NCBI GenBank assembly: GCA_030043255.1
Contig: JASHYB010000057.1
Span: forward strand, 1-5,385
Direction of reading: 5' to 3'
DNA length: 5,385 nt
Source: Thermoplasmata archaeon
GTDB taxonomy: Archaea; Thermoplasmatota; Thermoplasmata; Lutacidiplasmatales; UBA184
Part shown: positions 1-5,112 of the stretch, in pieces
How positions within the stretch are numbered: position 1 is the stretch's first letter
How the letters are laid out: each line of letters starts with the position of its first letter
Made by a program: the position numbers and the translations under genes
Notes under the pieces: model-generated
Database searches by the model: none
What the model saw: the letters and a program-made list of their open reading frames with translations, nothing else
Told to the model about the DNA's origin: nothing

Positions 1-69
1 GACGAAGGCGACGACGTAGCTCAGCGGGACGAGGAACGCCCAGCCGAACAGTCCGACGAGGGGATCCGT
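1..69 (-). CDS. nuoL: probable NADH-quinone oxidoreductase subunit L, N-terminal fragment (continues outside window)
   Basis: NuoL is the distal antiporter-like proton-pumping subunit and usually follows nuoK. Seen: after the nuoK stop, only one minus-strand frame looks coding. It reads DPLVGLFGWAFLVPLSYVVA and runs off the window edge, a hydrophobic N-terminal helix as expected for NuoL. No ATG, GTG or TTG is in frame between the upstream in-frame stop (TGA at 91-93) and the edge. The best-placed position is an ACG at 67-69, 7 bases after a GGGGGA run; with ATG there the protein would begin MDPLVG. A CTG at 49-51 is another in-frame option. Identity is inferred from gene order and hydrophobicity, because only 23 codons are visible. 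A different membrane subunit cannot be excluded. Confidence 0.5.
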
Positions 70-82
70 CGCGCCGTCCCCC

Positions 83-403
83 CTACAGCCTCAGCTCGGT
101 CGCTTCGGCGACGTTGATCGTGCCCTTCGCGCGGTTCAGGGCGAGGACGATGGCGAGCCCGACCGCCACCTCGGTCGCGGCGAAGCCGACCAGGACCACC
201 GCGATCGCCTGGCCGGAGAGGCCGCCCGCCGCCGTCGGGGCGAAGGCGGCGAAGTAGACGAAGTTCAGGATCGCCGCGTTCGTCGCGATCTCGATCGCGA
301 CCAGCAGCAGCACGAAGTTCCGTCGCGTCAGGATGCCGAACAGACCGATGGCGAGCAGGGCGGCCGACAGGCCGACGAAGCCGGCCTCGCTGAGGCCGTT
401 CAC
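83..403 (-). CDS. nuoK: NADH-quinone oxidoreductase subunit K (ND4L-like membrane subunit)
   Basis: NuoK is a small three-helix subunit that contributes two membrane-buried glutamates to the proton path between NuoH/NuoJ and the antiporter-like subunits. Seen: 106 residues with three hydrophobic segments (about 7-24, 30-52, 65-89). E38 in the AIEIATN context and E78 in the ATEVAVGLAIVLA context match the two conserved glutamates (E. coli E36 and E72 region). Normal family length is about 100. The GTG at 403 forms a GTGA overlap with the nuoJ stop and has GGGAGG about 7 bases upstream. A short polar tail (about 90-106) follows the last helix. The stop TAG is followed by a run of G that may act as the ribosome site for the next gene. 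Confidence 0.95.
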   Translation of the reverse strand: MNGLSEAGFVGLSAALLAIGLFGILTRRNFVLLLVAIEIATNAAILNFVYFAAFAPTAAGGLSGQAIAVVLVGFAATEVAVGLAIVLALNRAKGTINVAEATELRL

Positions 404-888
404 CCGCGCCCCTCCCGCACGAGGTAGATCGCCCCGCTGACGCCGGCGAGCATGATGATCCCCAGGAGGAGCACCCACGGCCCGTCCACGGAGAAGAGCG
501 TGGCGCTGAGCGCGCTCGGGGCGTAGGACGCCGGCGTCGTCTCCCCCTGCGGGAACTCGCCGAGGGAGGCGACGACGAAGACGAAGGTGAGCACGGCGAG
601 CGCCACCGGCACCGGCCCGAGGCCGGTCGCCGCCTCCCGGGAGAAGATCCGCTTGCGGGTGACCATGATGCCGAACAGCAGGAGGACGGTCACCGCCCCG
701 GCGTAGACGCCCAGCTGCAGGACCCCGAGGAACGGGGCGTTGAGCAGGAAGTAGAGCAGCGCGAGGTCGATGAAGAACACCGCGATCCACATGATCGTGT
801 GGACCAGCTCGCGGGCGAGCAGCGCGGCGAGCGCCGTGACGACCGCGACCGCGGCCAGGAGGAGGAACGCCAGTTCCTCGAGGCTCAC
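400..888 (-). CDS. nuoJ: NADH-quinone oxidoreductase subunit J (ND6-like membrane subunit)
   Basis: NuoJ is a membrane-arm subunit that takes part in coupling quinone reduction to proton movement. Seen: 162 residues from the GTG at 888, with five hydrophobic segments (about 5-24, 30-49, 53-76, 92-110, 136-156). The hallmark third segment contains VYAGAVTVLLLF (61-72), matching the family YAGAIMVLFLF, the segment whose pi-bulge switches in complex I structures. APFLG (51-55) before it is also typical. Start: a longer reading from GTG at 912 is possible, but the GTG at 888 has GGGGAG 6 bases upstream and forms a GTGA overlap with the nuoI stop, so it is preferred. A soluble-looking linker rich in Pro, Thr and Ser (112-128) separates TM4 and TM5. 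The 3' end overlaps nuoK as GTGA. Confidence 0.93.
   Translation of the reverse strand: MSLEELAFLLLAAVAVVTALAALLARELVHTIMWIAVFFIDLALLYFLLNAPFLGVLQLGVYAGAVTVLLLFGIMVTRKRIFSREAATGLGPVPVALAVLTFVFVVASLGEFPQGETTPASYAPSALSATLFSVDGPWVLLLGIIMLAGVSGAIYLVREGRG
409..416 (-). promoter_or_regulatory. ribosome binding site of nuoK
   Basis: GGGAGGGG on the minus strand within the last codons of nuoJ, 5 bases before the GTG at 403. It supports a GTG start coupled to the nuoJ stop. Confidence 0.7.
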
Positions 889-1673
889 GGACGGCTCCCC
901 CAGAACAGGCACTCCTTCGGGCAGACGCTGATGCAGGTGCCGCAGCGCACGCAGTCCGAGTCGTTGACGACCGGCTCCTTCCAGATCCGCTTGGGGAGCT
1001 TCGCGCCGGGCTTACCTTCCGGCTTCGGGACGTCCAGCATCGTGATGCAGGCGGTCGGGCAGTCGCGGGCGCAGGCGTTGCAGCCGATGCACAGCGGCGG
1101 GTCGAGCAGGATCCGGTCCTCGTTCTCCGGCCGCTCCAGCCGGATCGGGTTCATCGGCAGCTTCGAGCGGAACACCTCGTTCAGCTTCTGGGGCGAGTAG
1201 ACCATCTCCGAGCGCTTCGGGGTCGAGAGCTCGTAGCGGGTCGTCATCGTCAGGCACCCCTCGGGGCAGGCGTCCGAGCAGAAGCCGCAGTAGCTGCACT
1301 TGCCGTAGTCGATCTGCGGGCACTTCTTCGGGTGCTTCGGGTCCCCGCCGGGGACGGTGACCATCTCGATGCACAGGTCCGGGCAGCTGAACGCGCAGAG
1401 GTTGCAGCTGATGCAGGTGGCGATGTTCAGCGCATGGACCCCCCGGTAGTTGTCCCAGACCGCCCCGACGCCGATCGGCTTGCCCGAGGCGACCGCGACC
1501 TCCCCGCGGAACCGCGGGTCCTCCAGCCGCTCGTACGGGTAGACGATGGTCGACGGCCGGACGAGGCTCTTGACGAACTGCCGGGCCGCGGTCGCCATCG
1601 GCCGGGCGACGTACAGGACCGGGTTCTCCTCGGGGGCTTGCGTCGCGGCCGTGCCGGCGGTTCCGTCGGTCAT
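885..1673 (-). CDS. nuoI: NADH-quinone oxidoreductase subunit I, extended form with four [4Fe-4S] motifs
   Basis: NuoI normally carries clusters N6a and N6b, which pass electrons to N2 in NuoB. Seen: 262 residues with four CxxCxxCxxxCP motifs: C87/C90/C93/C97, C126/C129/C132/C136, C195/C198/C201/C205 and C241/C244/C247/C251. The first pair sits where N6a and N6b belong, after an N-terminal region (about 20-45) that resembles the NuoI amphipathic membrane-contact helix. Family knowledge: usual NuoI is about 160-180 aa with two motifs, so the last ~75 residues look like a second dicluster ferredoxin domain. Each motif is followed by PxxC, a fifth cysteine (C101, C140, C209, C255). A further cysteine, C118, lies between motifs 1 and 2. 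The ATG at 1673 is 7 bases after nuoH with GAGG 5 bases upstream. The stop overlaps nuoJ as GTGA. A polyferredoxin is an alternative name, but position and the N-terminal half support NuoI. Confidence 0.93.
   Translation of the reverse strand: MTDGTAGTAATQAPEENPVLYVARPMATAARQFVKSLVRPSTIVYPYERLEDPRFRGEVAVASGKPIGVGAVWDNYRGVHALNIATCISCNLCAFSCPDLCIEMVTVPGGDPKHPKKCPQIDYGKCSYCGFCSDACPEGCLTMTTRYELSTPKRSEMVYSPQKLNEVFRSKLPMNPIRLERPENEDRILLDPPLCIGCNACARDCPTACITMLDVPKPEGKPGAKLPKRIWKEPVVNDSDCVRCGTCISVCPKECLFWGSRP
895..901 (-). promoter_or_regulatory. ribosome binding site of nuoJ
   Basis: GGGGGAG on the minus strand, inside the end of nuoI, 6 bases before the GTG at 888. It supports the shorter nuoJ start with a GTGA stop/start overlap over the GTG at 912. 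Confidence 0.7.
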
Positions 1674-1676
1674 CGT

Positions 1677-1690
1677 TCCCTCAGCCTCCC
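1677..1690 (-). promoter_or_regulatory. ribosome binding site region of nuoI
   Basis: Two purine-rich blocks precede the nuoI ATG on the minus strand: GGGAGG (1685-1690, 11 bases away) and GAGGGA (1677-1682, 3 bases away), the latter overlapping the nuoH stop. Together they make the ATG at 1673 the clear start. Confidence 0.65.
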
Positions 1691-2814
1691 GGCGACGGCA
1701 CGCAGCCGAAGACCGGCAGGCACCGCACGCTCACCAGCGCCGCCGCGAGGAACACCGAGAGCAGGCTGAGCGGGATCAGCCGGTTCCAGCCCACCCGCAG
1801 CAGCTGGTCGGTCCGCACGCGCGGCAGCGAGGCGCGGACCCAGACGAACAGCCCGAAGACGAGGTAGGTCTTGAGCATGAACCAGAAGATGCCGGCGAGC
1901 GGGAACGACGTCGCCGCGCTCGGGACCCAGCCCGGCATCGTCCACCCGCCGAGGAACAAGAGGACGATGAGGATGCTGCCGACCAGCGCGCGGAGGTAGT
2001 CGGCGAGCATGAAGAAGGCGAAGAGCATGCCGCCGTACTCCGTGTTCCAGCCCTCCACCAGCTCCGCCTCCGCCTCGGGCAGGTCGAACGGGATCCGCTC
2101 CATCTCGGCCAGCATCGCCGCGACGAACACCACCAGCGCGACGACCAGCGGTCCCCAGAACCAGTAGTTCTGCTGCTCGTAGACGATCGTCGTCAGGCTG
2201 AAGCTGCCGGCGACGACGACGACCGCGACCACCGCCAGCAATAGCGGCACTTCGTAGGCGATCATCTGCGCCGCCGAGCGCAGGCCGCCCATCAGGGAGT
2301 ACTTGTTGTTGCTCGACCAGGCGCTGACGAAGATGAACAGCGGCGCGAACGAGAAGACGACCAGCGCGAGCAGGAGGCTCAGCGGCAGGGCCCCCGAGTT
2401 CCAGCCGGTGGAGATCGGCAGGATGCCGAAGATCACCAGCGAGCTGACCATGTAGGCGGTCGGCCCGAAGTAGAAGCCGACGTGGTCCGCCTCCGCCGGC
2501 TGGGTCGTGTGCTTGCGGAACAGCTTGAGGCCGTCCGCGAAGTTCTGCAGCAGGCCGGCGTAGCCGACGTGCATCGCGCCGCGCCGGTCCATGAACCGGC
2601 CGAGCAGCTTGCGCTCGTACCAGATCAGGACGATCGTGTTGAGCATGCTGGCGGCCAGCAGGATCGCCGCGAAGATCAGCACCCCGAGCCCGGTGACGAC
2701 GTTCGGGTTCTCCACGGCCGCCGCGGCCGGTCCGTAGTGCAGGATCCAGCCGAGGAGGAAGAGCAGGTCGTGCGCGAGGTCGTACGACACCGAGTACAGG
2801 GTGACGGTCGACAT
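1681..2814 (-). CDS. nuoH: NADH-quinone oxidoreductase subunit H (ND1-like membrane subunit)
   Basis: NuoH anchors the peripheral arm in the membrane and forms the quinone-entry chamber and the charged E-channel. Seen: 377 residues (typical is about 325-420), with hydrophobic segments near 42-66, 118-134, 143-163, 187-203, 220-236, 262-291, 304-326 and 345-363. Family motifs are YERKLLGR (66-73), GLLQNFADGLKLFRK (87-101), WSSNNKYSLMGGLRSAAQM (166-184), PFDLPEAEAELVEGWNTEY (242-260) and FVWVRASLPRVRTDQL (323-338). The conserved acidic loop PEAExEL is intact. Odd: the usual RxGPN before VG reads RRGAMH (77-82), and after the last helix there is a short tail with C365 and C371. The ATG at 2814 is 12 bases after the nuoD stop and has only a weak ribosome site (GGGGT), so translation may depend on ribosomes finishing nuoD. 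Confidence 0.96.
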   Translation of the reverse strand: MSTVTLYSVSYDLAHDLLFLLGWILHYGPAAAAVENPNVVTGLGVLIFAAILLAASMLNTIVLIWYERKLLGRFMDRRGAMHVGYAGLLQNFADGLKLFRKHTTQPAEADHVGFYFGPTAYMVSSLVIFGILPISTGWNSGALPLSLLLALVVFSFAPLFIFVSAWSSNNKYSLMGGLRSAAQMIAYEVPLLLAVVAVVVVAGSFSLTTIVYEQQNYWFWGPLVVALVVFVAAMLAEMERIPFDLPEAEAELVEGWNTEYGGMLFAFFMLADYLRALVGSILIVLLFLGGWTMPGWVPSAATSFPLAGIFWFMLKTYLVFGLFVWVRASLPRVRTDQLLRVGWNRLIPLSLLSVFLAAALVSVRCLPVFGCVPSPGG

Positions 2815-2826
2815 GCGGACCCCGCG

Positions 2827-3972
2827 CTAGCGGTCGACCTCCCCGACGCAGACGTCGACGCTCCCCATGATCGGCGGGATGTCGGCGACGTGGTAGCCGA
2901 CCAGGTAGGTGCTGGCCGCGCTGAGGTTGGCGAAGACCGGCGAGCGGAACTTCACGCGGTACGGGTGCTCGCCGCCGTCGTTGACGACGTAGCTGAGCGC
3001 TTCGCCGTGCGGCTCCTCGATCGCGGAGAGCCCGAGCCCCTTCGGGTAGTTCCGCTTGAGCAGGTAGCCCTCCGCCCCGACCGGCGCGTACGGGGCCCCC
3101 AGCCAGCGGGGCAGGCGGTCGGCGACGACCGGCCCCGGATGGTGGTCGAGCCAGTCGAGGACCTGGCGCAGGATGCGGACCGATTGGCGCATCTCCTCCA
3201 TCCGGACGAGGTAGCGGCCGGTGACGTCGGCGCTGTCGGCCAGCGCGACGTCGAAGTCGACGCGGTCGTAGGCCGAGTACGGCCGGTCCTTGCGCAGATC
3301 GCGCTTGACCCCGGCGGCCCGGAGCATCGGTCCGGTGACGCCGTGAGCGATCGCCTCCGGTCCCTTCAGGACCCCGAGGCCGTCGCAGCGCTTGCGGAAG
3401 ATCGTCGAGCCGAGGCAGAGCGCGTCGTACTCGCGGAACCGGTCGTCCAGCCAGTCCAGGACCTTGCGCGACCGGTCGGCGAAGCCCGGCGGCAGGTCGT
3501 TGCGGACGCCGCCGACCCGCATGTACTCGTAGGTCATGCGGGCGCCGGTGAAGCTCTGGAACAGGTCGAGGACCAGGTCCCGGTCCCGCATCCCGTACAG
3601 GAACGGGCTCATCAGCCCGAGGTCCTGGACGAACGCGGCGTACCACATCAGGTGCGAGCCGAGGCGCTGGAACTCGTCGCAGAGCACGCGCAGGTAGTCG
3701 GCGCGCTCCGGCGGCCGGACCTGGAGCGCCGCCTCTGCCCCCAGGATGTACAGGTGCTCCCACGCCATCCCGGCGACGTAGCAGCAGCGGTCCATCAGCG
3801 TGATCACCTCGTTGTAGTGCCGGTCCTCGCTGATCTTCTCGATCCCGCGGTGCAGGTAGCCCATCTCGGGGTCGACGGCGCGGACCAGCTCGCCGTCGAT
3901 CTGGACCCGGAGGTTCCACAGCCCGTGCGTCATGGGGTGCTGCGGCCCCATGTTGATCCACATCTCAGACAT
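2827..3972 (-). CDS. nuoD: NADH-quinone oxidoreductase subunit D (49 kDa, quinone-site subunit)
   Basis: NuoD is the peripheral-arm subunit that forms the quinone-reduction site with NuoB and descends from [NiFe]-hydrogenase large subunits. Seen: 381 residues, close to the usual length for a stand-alone NuoD. GPQHPMTHG lies at 9-17, with H12 and H16 matching the quinone-site loop histidines. YLHRGIEK follows at 39-46, then DRCCY with Y65 at the quinone-headgroup tyrosine position (49 residues after H16, as in the bovine His59/Tyr108 pair). RVGGVRNDLP (152-161) is the family's RxGGxxxDLP element, and the C-terminus ends in GEVDR as expected. The ATG at 3972 overlaps the nuoC stop by 8 bases and has AAGG 6 bases upstream. 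Odd: C63, C64 and C375 occur where complex I normally has non-cysteine residues, and C64 and C375 line up with hydrogenase metal-site cysteines. Confidence 0.96.
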   Translation of the reverse strand: MSEMWINMGPQHPMTHGLWNLRVQIDGELVRAVDPEMGYLHRGIEKISEDRHYNEVITLMDRCCYVAGMAWEHLYILGAEAALQVRPPERADYLRVLCDEFQRLGSHLMWYAAFVQDLGLMSPFLYGMRDRDLVLDLFQSFTGARMTYEYMRVGGVRNDLPPGFADRSRKVLDWLDDRFREYDALCLGSTIFRKRCDGLGVLKGPEAIAHGVTGPMLRAAGVKRDLRKDRPYSAYDRVDFDVALADSADVTGRYLVRMEEMRQSVRILRQVLDWLDHHPGPVVADRLPRWLGAPYAPVGAEGYLLKRNYPKGLGLSAIEEPHGEALSYVVNDGGEHPYRVKFRSPVFANLSAASTYLVGYHVADIPPIMGSVDVCVGEVDR

Positions 3973-4441
3973 GGCGCACCTTGACCTCGAGCTCCTCGGG
4001 CTCGTGCAGCTTGAACGAGCGCAGCAGCGGGTGGAACGCGTAGCCGTCCGGCATCAGGAGATGGCGCAGGTCCGGGTGGTGGTCGAAGGTGATGTCCACC
4101 ATCTCCCAGGCCTCCCGCTCGTGCCAGTTGGCGCTCGGCCAGACCCCGCTCGCCGTCTCGACGTGCGCGTCGTTCGCCGGCACGGTCGTCGACAGCAGCG
4201 CGTACTGGCGCGCGCCGTCCGACCAGAGGACGTAGAGCACCTCGCGCGTCTCGACCCAGTCGATGCCCCCGACCATCGCGCAGTGCGCGAAGCCGAGGTC
4301 GTCGCGCATCGCGCGGAACGTCTCCAGCGCCGCGGTCCGCTCGAAGCGGACCCTGCCGGCCGTCCCGGCGAAGGGCTCGACCCCGAGCAGCCGCTCGCCG
4401 AGCTTCGGCGCGAGGGCCCGCTGGAGGTCCTGCGGTTGCAT
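3965..4441 (-). CDS. nuoC: NADH-quinone oxidoreductase subunit C (30 kDa subunit)
   Basis: NuoC is a cofactor-free structural subunit of the peripheral arm that clasps NuoD. The ATG at 4441 has an excellent ribosome site (GGAGG, 4 bases upstream), giving 158 residues, within the usual range for an unfused NuoC. Seen: the 30 kDa subunit signature near the C-terminus, with WHERE at 106-110, then AWEM, ITFDHHPDLR (117-126) and LLMP. This matches the family pattern ERExxD..G..F.GHPDLRRIL. Divergent points: the Gly before Ile is Asp, GHP is HHP, and the usual GHPLRKD stretch is replaced by FHPLLRSF (136-143) followed by a short charged tail rich in Glu and Lys. The gene lies 38 bases after nuoB and overlaps nuoD by 8 bases. 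It is not fused to nuoD, unlike E. coli nuoCD. The call rests on the signature plus its place between nuoB and nuoD. Confidence 0.9.
   Translation of the reverse strand: MQPQDLQRALAPKLGERLLGVEPFAGTAGRVRFERTAALETFRAMRDDLGFAHCAMVGGIDWVETREVLYVLWSDGARQYALLSTTVPANDAHVETASGVWPSANWHEREAWEMVDITFDHHPDLRHLLMPDGYAFHPLLRSFKLHEPEELEVKVRHV
3979..3982 (-). promoter_or_regulatory. ribosome binding site of nuoD
   Basis: AAGG on the minus strand inside the end of nuoC, 6 bases before the ATG at 3972. It favours this ATG over the in-frame ATGs at codons 4 and 8. Confidence 0.55.
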
Positions 4442-4445
4442 CGTT

Positions 4446-4450
4446 CCTCC
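4446..4450 (-). promoter_or_regulatory. ribosome binding site of nuoC
   Basis: GGAGG on the minus strand, 4 bases before the ATG at 4441. It decides the nuoC start, since the reading frame is open far upstream into nuoB. The 38-base nuoB-nuoC gap is otherwise featureless. Confidence 0.8.
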
Positions 4451-4479
4451 CCGCCACGACGGCCCGACGCCCGAGCCGG

Positions 4480-5112
4480 TCACTCCTTGCGTTCGTGGAT
4501 CAGCTTCTCGAGCTGCAGGATCCCGTCCAGCATCGCCTCGGGTCGCGGCGGGCAGCCGGCGATGTAGACGTCGACCGGCACCAGCTTGTCGACCCCTGGC
4601 ACCACCGAGTAGGCGGTCCGGAACGGCCCGCCGCCGGTCGCGCAGTTGCCCATCGCGATCACCCACTTCGGCTCGGGCATCTGCTCGTAGAGCGTCACGA
4701 GCTTGTGGGCGACCTTCCAGGTCACCGTCCCGTTGACGATCATCAGGTCGCACTGGCGGGGCGACGAGCGCGGGACGACGCCGAACCGCTCGGCGTCCCA
4801 GCGGGCCCCGAACGCCGCCGCGAACTCGATCGCGCAGCAGGCGAGGCCCCAGTGCAGCGGGAACAGCGAGTTGCGCCCGGCCCAGTTGAACACCGGGCGG
4901 ATGAGCTTCTGCTGGCCCTGCTCGGCGAGGAGCGCGGTCAGCGCCTCCTTCGCGGCCGGCACGAACTCCTTGGCCCGGACCGCCTCGATCTCGACGAACG
5001 GGACCGCGGGCTCGTGGACGACCGGCAGCGCCGCGCCGGCCATGCCGGTCGCCGCGGTCTCCGCCGGGGCGGGCTTGGGCGGGGGCAGTACCGTGGCGCT
5101 CAGACGACCCAC
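4480..5112 (-). CDS. nuoB: NADH-quinone oxidoreductase subunit B (cluster N2 subunit)
   Basis: NuoB carries the terminal [4Fe-4S] cluster N2, which hands electrons to quinone at the NuoB/NuoD interface. Seen, numbering from the GTG at 5112 (210 aa): the GLACCAIE motif with C92 and C93, then SPRQ (117-120), MPEPKWVIAMGNCA with C157, and AGCPPRPE with C187. All four expected N2 ligands are therefore present. The family core begins near residue 75 (NWAGRNS). Upstream is an Ala/Pro-rich extension (PPPKPAPA near residues 10-18), so the start is uncertain. Candidates are GTG at 5112 (used here), a CTG at 5103 that would make a 4-base CTGA overlap with the nuoA stop and has AGAGGTG 6 bases upstream, and ATG at 5043 (187 aa, weak ribosome site). 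An extra cysteine (C121) follows SPRQ. Function is certain from the ligands; only the N-terminus is open. Confidence 0.95.
   Translation of the reverse strand: MGRLSATVLPPPKPAPAETAATGMAGAALPVVHEPAVPFVEIEAVRAKEFVPAAKEALTALLAEQGQQKLIRPVFNWAGRNSLFPLHWGLACCAIEFAAAFGARWDAERFGVVPRSSPRQCDLMIVNGTVTWKVAHKLVTLYEQMPEPKWVIAMGNCATGGGPFRTAYSVVPGVDKLVPVDVYIAGCPPRPEAMLDGILQLEKLIHERKE

Noticed and set aside
1546..2244. Plus-strand open frame with many Glu, Asp and His residues opposite nuoH and nuoI
   Set aside because: The acidic/basic runs are the reverse complement of Leu/Val-rich helix codons of nuoH; no independent coding evidence.
1670..3961. A 763-residue minus-strand open frame spanning nuoD and nuoH
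   Set aside because: It is out of frame with two clear family matches, and its translation is Arg/Pro/Gly/Ala-rich with no motifs. It is a by-product of high GC, where stop codons are rare off-frame.
2827..3972. NuoD as a catalytic [NiFe]-hydrogenase large subunit
   Set aside because: Only one Cys of each metal-binding pair is present, and the quinone-site His and Tyr plus the GEVDR ending are those of complex I.
2482..3984. A 500-residue plus-strand open frame opposite nuoD and nuoH
   Set aside because: Low-complexity Val/Asp/Arg/Glu/Ala composition typical of antisense to GC-rich genes; no ribosome site, no family motif, and it crosses two well-supported genes.
4442..4479. Possible internal promoter or hairpin in the nuoB-nuoC gap
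   Set aside because: The 38 bases are GC-rich with no recognisable -10/-35 boxes, no U-tract and no convincing stem; only the nuoC ribosome site stands out.
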